The notes under the pieces: model-generated | Seen by the model: only the letters and a program-made list of their open reading frames with translations | Databases searched by the model: none | Told to the model about the DNA's origin: nothing | Origin: Acidobacteriaceae bacterium | GTDB taxonomy: Bacteria; Acidobacteriota; Terriglobia; Terriglobales; Acidobacteriaceae | Assembly (NCBI GenBank): GCA_003139975.1 | Contig: PLHN01000354.1 | Coordinates: 11,723 to 20,314, forward strand | Direction of reading: 5' to 3' | DNA: 8,592 nucleotides | Made by a program: the position numbers and the translations under genes | Shown: positions 5,930 to 8,592 of the stretch, in pieces | Position numbering within the stretch: position 1 is the first letter of the stretch | Layout: the number at the start of each line of letters is the position of its first letter

Positions 5930-6373
5930 CTAGGTCTGGCGATAAAGGGCGTAGAGAATCGCATCTTCGACCGGATCGCCGTAGTACGCGCGGCGGCGGC
6001 CGACTTCGCGGAGTCCGCTGGCTTCATAAAGGGCGCGCGCCGCAGCATTCGACTCGCGCACCTCAAGCAGAACGGCAGCCCCGGCAGCGGCCTCCCATTT
6101 GGAGAGCAGGATCCGCATGAGGGCAGCAGCGATGCCGTGCCGGCGAAACTTTTCGTCCACCACCACATTTTCGATCTCCCATTCGCCGGCAACGACGTGG
6201 GTACAAAGGAATCCGCAAATCCTGCCCGCCTCTTCGGCCACGATAATGTTGCCGTCCCCGATAAGTGTCTGGTACTGATCGGCATACCAGTGCGCGGCGG
6301 ACGGAGCAGATTGCTCGATGGTCAGAATTGCCGGTATATCAACGGGCGCGGCATCGCGGATGGATACGGGCAT
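5930..6373 (-). CDS. rimI: Ribosomal protein S18-alanine N-acetyltransferase
   Basis: 147 residues, a single GNAT domain of the length usual for RimI. The enzyme acetylates the N-terminal Ala of ribosomal protein S18 with acetyl-CoA. Visible motifs in order: SIRDAAPVDIPAILTIEQSAPSA, EIENVVVDEKFRRHGIAAALM with the acetyl-CoA pyrophosphate loop RRHGIAAAL (78-86), then LLEVRESNAAARALYEASGL, the RimI motif. E104 and Y116 sit where the Salmonella enzyme has its catalytic Glu103 and Tyr115. The C-terminal RRRAYYGDPVEDAILYAL is also typical. The ATG at 6371-6373 lies eight bases after the tsaB stop; its Shine-Dalgarno is weak, so coupling to tsaB is likely. The tsaB-rimI neighbourhood strengthens the call against other GNAT enzymes. 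Confidence 0.88.
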   Translation of the reverse strand: MPVSIRDAAPVDIPAILTIEQSAPSAAHWYADQYQTLIGDGNIIVAEEAGRICGFLCTHVVAGEWEIENVVVDEKFRRHGIAAALMRILLSKWEAAAGAAVLLEVRESNAAARALYEASGLREVGRRRAYYGDPVEDAILYALYRQT

Positions 6374-6381
6374 GGAGAATC

Positions 6382-7065
6382 TCAGGACTTCGGCTGCGAG
6401 AAAATCTCCGCATCAGAGCGGCGGATGTAGTTGGCTTCGAGATCTTCCGGACGAACGGTTTCGCCGCGCTGGATGCATCGCCAACCGAGGCGAGCGACGG
6501 CGGCGCTGCCCGGGTGCGCAATGAGCTCGCACTGAATTCCCGCGGATTGAAGAAATTCGGCCAACGCGGTATCGGGAGTAACGACTTGGTTTCCCTTGGC
6601 CTCGATCAGGAACTCGTCTCGGCGTAACAGGCGCTCCCGGTGCATGTGCGGCGGGGCTTGTTCGTCGCGAATTTCGTAATCGCCGACATAAACTTCGTTG
6701 CGGCCGGCATCGAGGACAGCAAGTACGCGTCCGCAAAAGCGGCCCGATTGCGCAATCGTCCCGAGCAGCGAGACGGCGGCGATCGGCTTCTGCAGAATTT
6801 CCACCAGCGCTTTGATTGCGGCCAAGCCGACGCGCAGGCCCGTGAACGACCCCGGGCCGGAGACAACGGCAAAGGCCGCCAGATCGTTCTTGCCGTATCC
6901 GTGTTTCTTAAGCAGAGCGGAAACCTGCGGCACGAGTTGCGCCGAAAACGTGCCGCCGGCAAGCGGAATAGTCTCGACCACCTCGGCCACAAGTCGGCCA
7001 GCAGCCACCCGCGCCAGCGTGACGCTGCCGTTTTTGCCCGATGTATCGACCGCAAGCAGGAGCAT
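6382..7065 (-). CDS. tsaB: tRNA threonylcarbamoyladenosine biosynthesis protein TsaB
   Basis: 227 residues. TsaB is the ASKHA-fold partner that, with TsaD and TsaE, forms the complex that places the threonylcarbamoyl group on A37 of ANN-decoding tRNAs (t6A). The N-terminus MLLLAVDTSGKNGSVTL is the first phosphate-loop-like strand pair, VVSGPGSFTGLRVGLAAIKAL (68-88) is the family hallmark, and the C-terminus has LEANYIRRSDAEIF, the usual TsaB ending. TsaB is a degenerate relative of TsaD and lacks its metal-binding His residues, as here. The ATG at 7063-7065 is two bases after the epimerase stop codon with no clear Shine-Dalgarno, suggesting translational coupling. rimI follows. tsaD and tsaE are not in the window. 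Confidence 0.93.
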   Translation of the reverse strand: MLLLAVDTSGKNGSVTLARVAAGRLVAEVVETIPLAGGTFSAQLVPQVSALLKKHGYGKNDLAAFAVVSGPGSFTGLRVGLAAIKALVEILQKPIAAVSLLGTIAQSGRFCGRVLAVLDAGRNEVYVGDYEIRDEQAPPHMHRERLLRRDEFLIEAKGNQVVTPDTALAEFLQSAGIQCELIAHPGSAAVARLGWRCIQRGETVRPEDLEANYIRRSDAEIFSQPKS

Positions 7066-7067
7066 GC

Positions 7068-7466
7068 TCAGTGCCCACCGTCGACCAGTTCGAGCAGCAC
7101 ACCGCCAGTGCTCTGGGGATGCACGAACACGTAGCGATGGCCGCCGGCTCCGGTCTTGATTTCATTCGACACCAGGCGGACGCCGTCCTGCTTCAGCTTG
7201 GCCACGGCGGTTGCCAGGTCGGGCACGCGCATGCAAACGTGGTGCAAGCCCTCGCCACGCTTGGCAATGAACTTCGCAATGGTGGAATCGTCCGAGGTCG
7301 CTTCCAGCAATTCGAGCCGGCTTTCGCCGACGGGAACCATGACGAGGCGGACTTTCTCCTGCTCGACGGTTTCTTCAGGCGAGATGCTCAGGCCGAGTTT
7401 TTCGTAAATGCTCTTGGCCGCGGCCAGCGACTTCACGGCGATGCCGAGATGGTCAATGCTGAACAT
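7068..7466 (-). CDS. mce: Methylmalonyl-CoA epimerase
   Basis: 132 residues, a single VOC/glyoxalase-type metalloenzyme. It interconverts (S)- and (R)-methylmalonyl-CoA between propionyl-CoA carboxylase and the B12-dependent mutase. Ligand positions fit the family: H6 in DHLGIAV, E52 in RLELLE, H75/H76 in GEGLHHVCMRV, E126 in VLLELV. The GEGLHH...V and HP...GVLLEL motifs are those of the epimerase rather than of glyoxalase I. I start it at the ATG 7464-7466, with AGGG six bases upstream; an in-frame GTG at 7490 would add eight residues and overlap the previous gene, and is less likely. The gene lies two genes after meaB, whose product protects the mutase, which supports the pathway assignment. 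The mutase is not in the window. Confidence 0.9.
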   Translation of the reverse strand: MFSIDHLGIAVKSLAAAKSIYEKLGLSISPEETVEQEKVRLVMVPVGESRLELLEATSDDSTIAKFIAKRGEGLHHVCMRVPDLATAVAKLKQDGVRLVSNEIKTGAGGHRYVFVHPQSTGGVLLELVDGGH

Positions 7467-7474
7467 AGATTTCC

Positions 7475-7954
7475 CTAACCCTCGACCCACACGCTGCGCC
7501 TAAACTCGTCGTCATGTTGAGGCTTAAATTCGAGATAGTAGCACCGGTCATCGCCTTGCGCACCGCAGATAGCGGGGTCGAGAACTTGTACGGCTCCCTC
7601 AGTAGGCGCAATCTGCTTATCTGGCTCCTTGCCGCGATCAAAAAGGTAAAGAGACGGAGGCGACCAATCAAGTTTGGCGAACAAGTCTTCCCGCGTCTGA
7701 AAATCGATCCCGCAGGGTTGATCGGTAGCGACGAGCGAAAAGGCGAGACAAACAGTGAACGGCAGCCGGTGCTGGTTTCTCACGCTTAATGCAGTACGAA
7801 ATGCTTCCACTCCACCTTCGATCCAACAGTTCTTATCTCCCCAGCGCGGGTTGATCTGGTCGATATGGAGGTCATCAAACCGGTCAACACCACCGTCGCT
7901 GACAATCGCCAGCATCCACTGCTCGACCCTGCTGCGCTCGTCGTTCATCGACAT
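7475..7954 (-). CDS. Unrecognised protein between meaB and the epimerase gene
   Basis: 159 residues; I do not recognise a family. It looks like a soluble, cytoplasmic, acidic alpha/beta protein: no signal peptide or membrane segment, five Cys (43, 69, 81, 130, 138), five Trp, and a hydrophobic core stretch LPFTVCLAFSLVA (64-76). Noticeable segments are RFDDLHIDQINPRWGDKNCWIEGG (25-48), DWSPPSLYLFD (96-106) and a C-terminal DDRCYYLEFKP. The start is ATG 7952-7954, or ATG 7948 six bases on; a GGA seven bases upstream of the first is the only ribosome-binding hint and it lies in an 11-base palindrome, TGGATTATCCA (7955-7965). It begins 17 bases after the meaB stop and ends eight bases before the epimerase ATG, so it is in the same operon. 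Codon use looks a little more AT-rich than in meaB. Coding status rests on the clean fit between neighbours. Confidence 0.65.
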   Translation of the reverse strand: MSMNDERSRVEQWMLAIVSDGGVDRFDDLHIDQINPRWGDKNCWIEGGVEAFRTALSVRNQHRLPFTVCLAFSLVATDQPCGIDFQTREDLFAKLDWSPPSLYLFDRGKEPDKQIAPTEGAVQVLDPAICGAQGDDRCYYLEFKPQHDDEFRRSVWVEG

Positions 7955-7971
7955 TGGATTATCCAGTTTTG

Positions 7972-8592
7972 CTAAACGGCGCGTGAAACAATTTCTTCCA
8001 CCAGCGAATACGGGTCGCGTTTGTGCTCGGCGATCTCGGCGGCGTAGCGGTCGAGGCTGTCGCCGTCGATTTGCGCGCGCACTCGTTCGAGCATCGCGTC
8101 GCGCAGCATTTCTACCAGCCGCTCTCGCCAGTTTTCCATATTTTTCTGAAAGAGCAGATTCTCTCTCTTGATATATGCCTCGTAATCGGCGATGGCCGCA
8201 GCCAGCTCTTTCGTGCCCGTGCCCTCGCTTGCGACCGTCTTGACGACGGGCGGAGTCCAGCCGTCCCTCCGCATTTCGAGCGACTGCATGGCGCGAATCT
8301 CGCGCTCCACGCGTTCGGCTCCCTCGCGGTCGCTTTTATTGATCACGAAGATGTCGGCGATTTCCATGATCCCGGCTTTGATCGTCTGCACATCGTCGCC
8401 CATGCCGGGCACCAGAATCACGATGGTGACATCGGCCAGCCGCACAATGTCGATTTCGTCCTGCCCGACGCCAACCGTTTCGATCATGATCAAGTCGCGG
8501 CCTGAAGCATCGAGTACGGTGGCCGCATCCGCCGTAGCGCGCGCCAGCCCTCCAAGCGATCCGCGCGTCGCCATGCTGCGGATGAAAATTCC
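7972..8592 (-). CDS. meaB: MeaB/ArgK-type GTPase (methylmalonyl-CoA mutase chaperone), C-terminal part
   Basis: Partial: 206 C-terminal residues, the frame running off the right edge. MeaB is a SIMIBI-class GTPase that gates cobalamin loading and protects methylmalonyl-CoA mutase from inactivation. The visible sequence begins GIFIRSMATRGSLGGLA, so the ATG at 8572-8574 is internal, not the start. Then come LIMIETVGVGQDEIDIV (G3/switch II region), LVPGMGDDVQTIKAGIMEIADIFV and INKSDREGAERV, the NKxD guanine-specificity motif. The C-terminal part has the helical dimerisation arm with charged residues, including the family-typical ENLL and a WRERLVEMLRDAMLERV helix. The P-loop (G1) is outside the window. 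The family-typical SMATRG-H-LGGL has Ser where many members have His. The epimerase gene two positions downstream supports a methylmalonyl-CoA role. Confidence 0.93.
   Translation of the reverse strand, partial: GIFIRSMATRGSLGGLARATADAATVLDASGRDLIMIETVGVGQDEIDIVRLADVTIVILVPGMGDDVQTIKAGIMEIADIFVINKSDREGAERVEREIRAMQSLEMRRDGWTPPVVKTVASEGTGTKELAAAIADYEAYIKRENLLFQKNMENWRERLVEMLRDAMLERVRAQIDGDSLDRYAAEIAEHKRDPYSLVEEIVSRAV

Noticed and set aside
5813..6430. 205-codon plus-strand frame spanning the intergenic gap and rimI
   Set aside because: Mostly antisense to rimI, which has catalytic residues in place; no ribosome binding site or domain pattern.
7467..7490. GTG start that would lengthen the epimerase by eight residues
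   Set aside because: It overlaps the upstream gene, and the ATG at 7466 has a well-spaced AGGG and gives the family-typical N-terminus.
8023..8505. 160-codon plus-strand frame within meaB
   Set aside because: Antisense of the conserved GTPase sequence; no independent support.
1..8592. Mobile elements, CRISPR arrays, tRNA or rRNA genes
   Set aside because: No transposase-like protein, terminal repeats, regularly spaced direct repeats or cloverleaf/rRNA sequence was seen on either strand by eye.

Overview
The window carries densely packed, mostly minus-strand bacterial housekeeping genes from a moderately GC-rich, diderm (Gram-negative type) organism. An outer-membrane barrel ending in Phe, an LptE lipoprotein and a PssA/Psd pair for phosphatidylethanolamine point to an outer membrane. 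The protein style and gene neighbourhoods (LptE next to HolA, MeaB next to methylmalonyl-CoA epimerase, YdcH-type DUF465) are most like Acidobacteriota (Terriglobia). That assignment is an inference from family resemblance, not from a marker gene.

Layout from left to right. (1) Positions 2-286, plus strand: the C-terminal end of a beta-barrel/porin-like protein, convergent with everything that follows. (2) Positions 315-5364, minus strand: a tightly packed run of seven genes, read from right to left as a small ParB/sulfiredoxin-fold-like protein, a Cys-based protein phosphatase, psd, pssA, a degenerate aspartate-semialdehyde-dehydrogenase-like protein, lptE and holA. Junctions are abutting, overlapping (ATGA twice, 13 bp once) or a few dozen bases at most, so the run looks translationally coupled. 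(3) Positions 5389-5760: a stand-alone DUF465/YdcH gene with its own promoter-like boxes, a strong ribosome binding site and a clear intrinsic terminator that separates it from block 2. (4) A 234-base intergenic stretch with two imperfect hairpins. (5) Positions 5930-8592, minus strand: a second compact run, read from right to left as meaB (cut by the window edge), an unrecognised 159-residue protein, methylmalonyl-CoA epimerase, tsaB and rimI.

Functionally, block 2 joins envelope biogenesis (PE synthesis by PssA then Psd, LPS insertion through LptE) with a clamp-loader subunit (HolA). Block 5 joins the propionate/methylmalonyl-CoA branch (MeaB chaperone, epimerase) with tRNA t6A synthesis (TsaB) and ribosomal protein S18 acetylation (RimI).

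The least explained items are the abutting ParB-like/phosphatase pair at 4633-5364, the Asd-like protein that has lost the catalytic cysteine at 1989-3056, and the orphan gene between meaB and the epimerase at 7475-7954. No mobile element, CRISPR array, tRNA or rRNA was seen.
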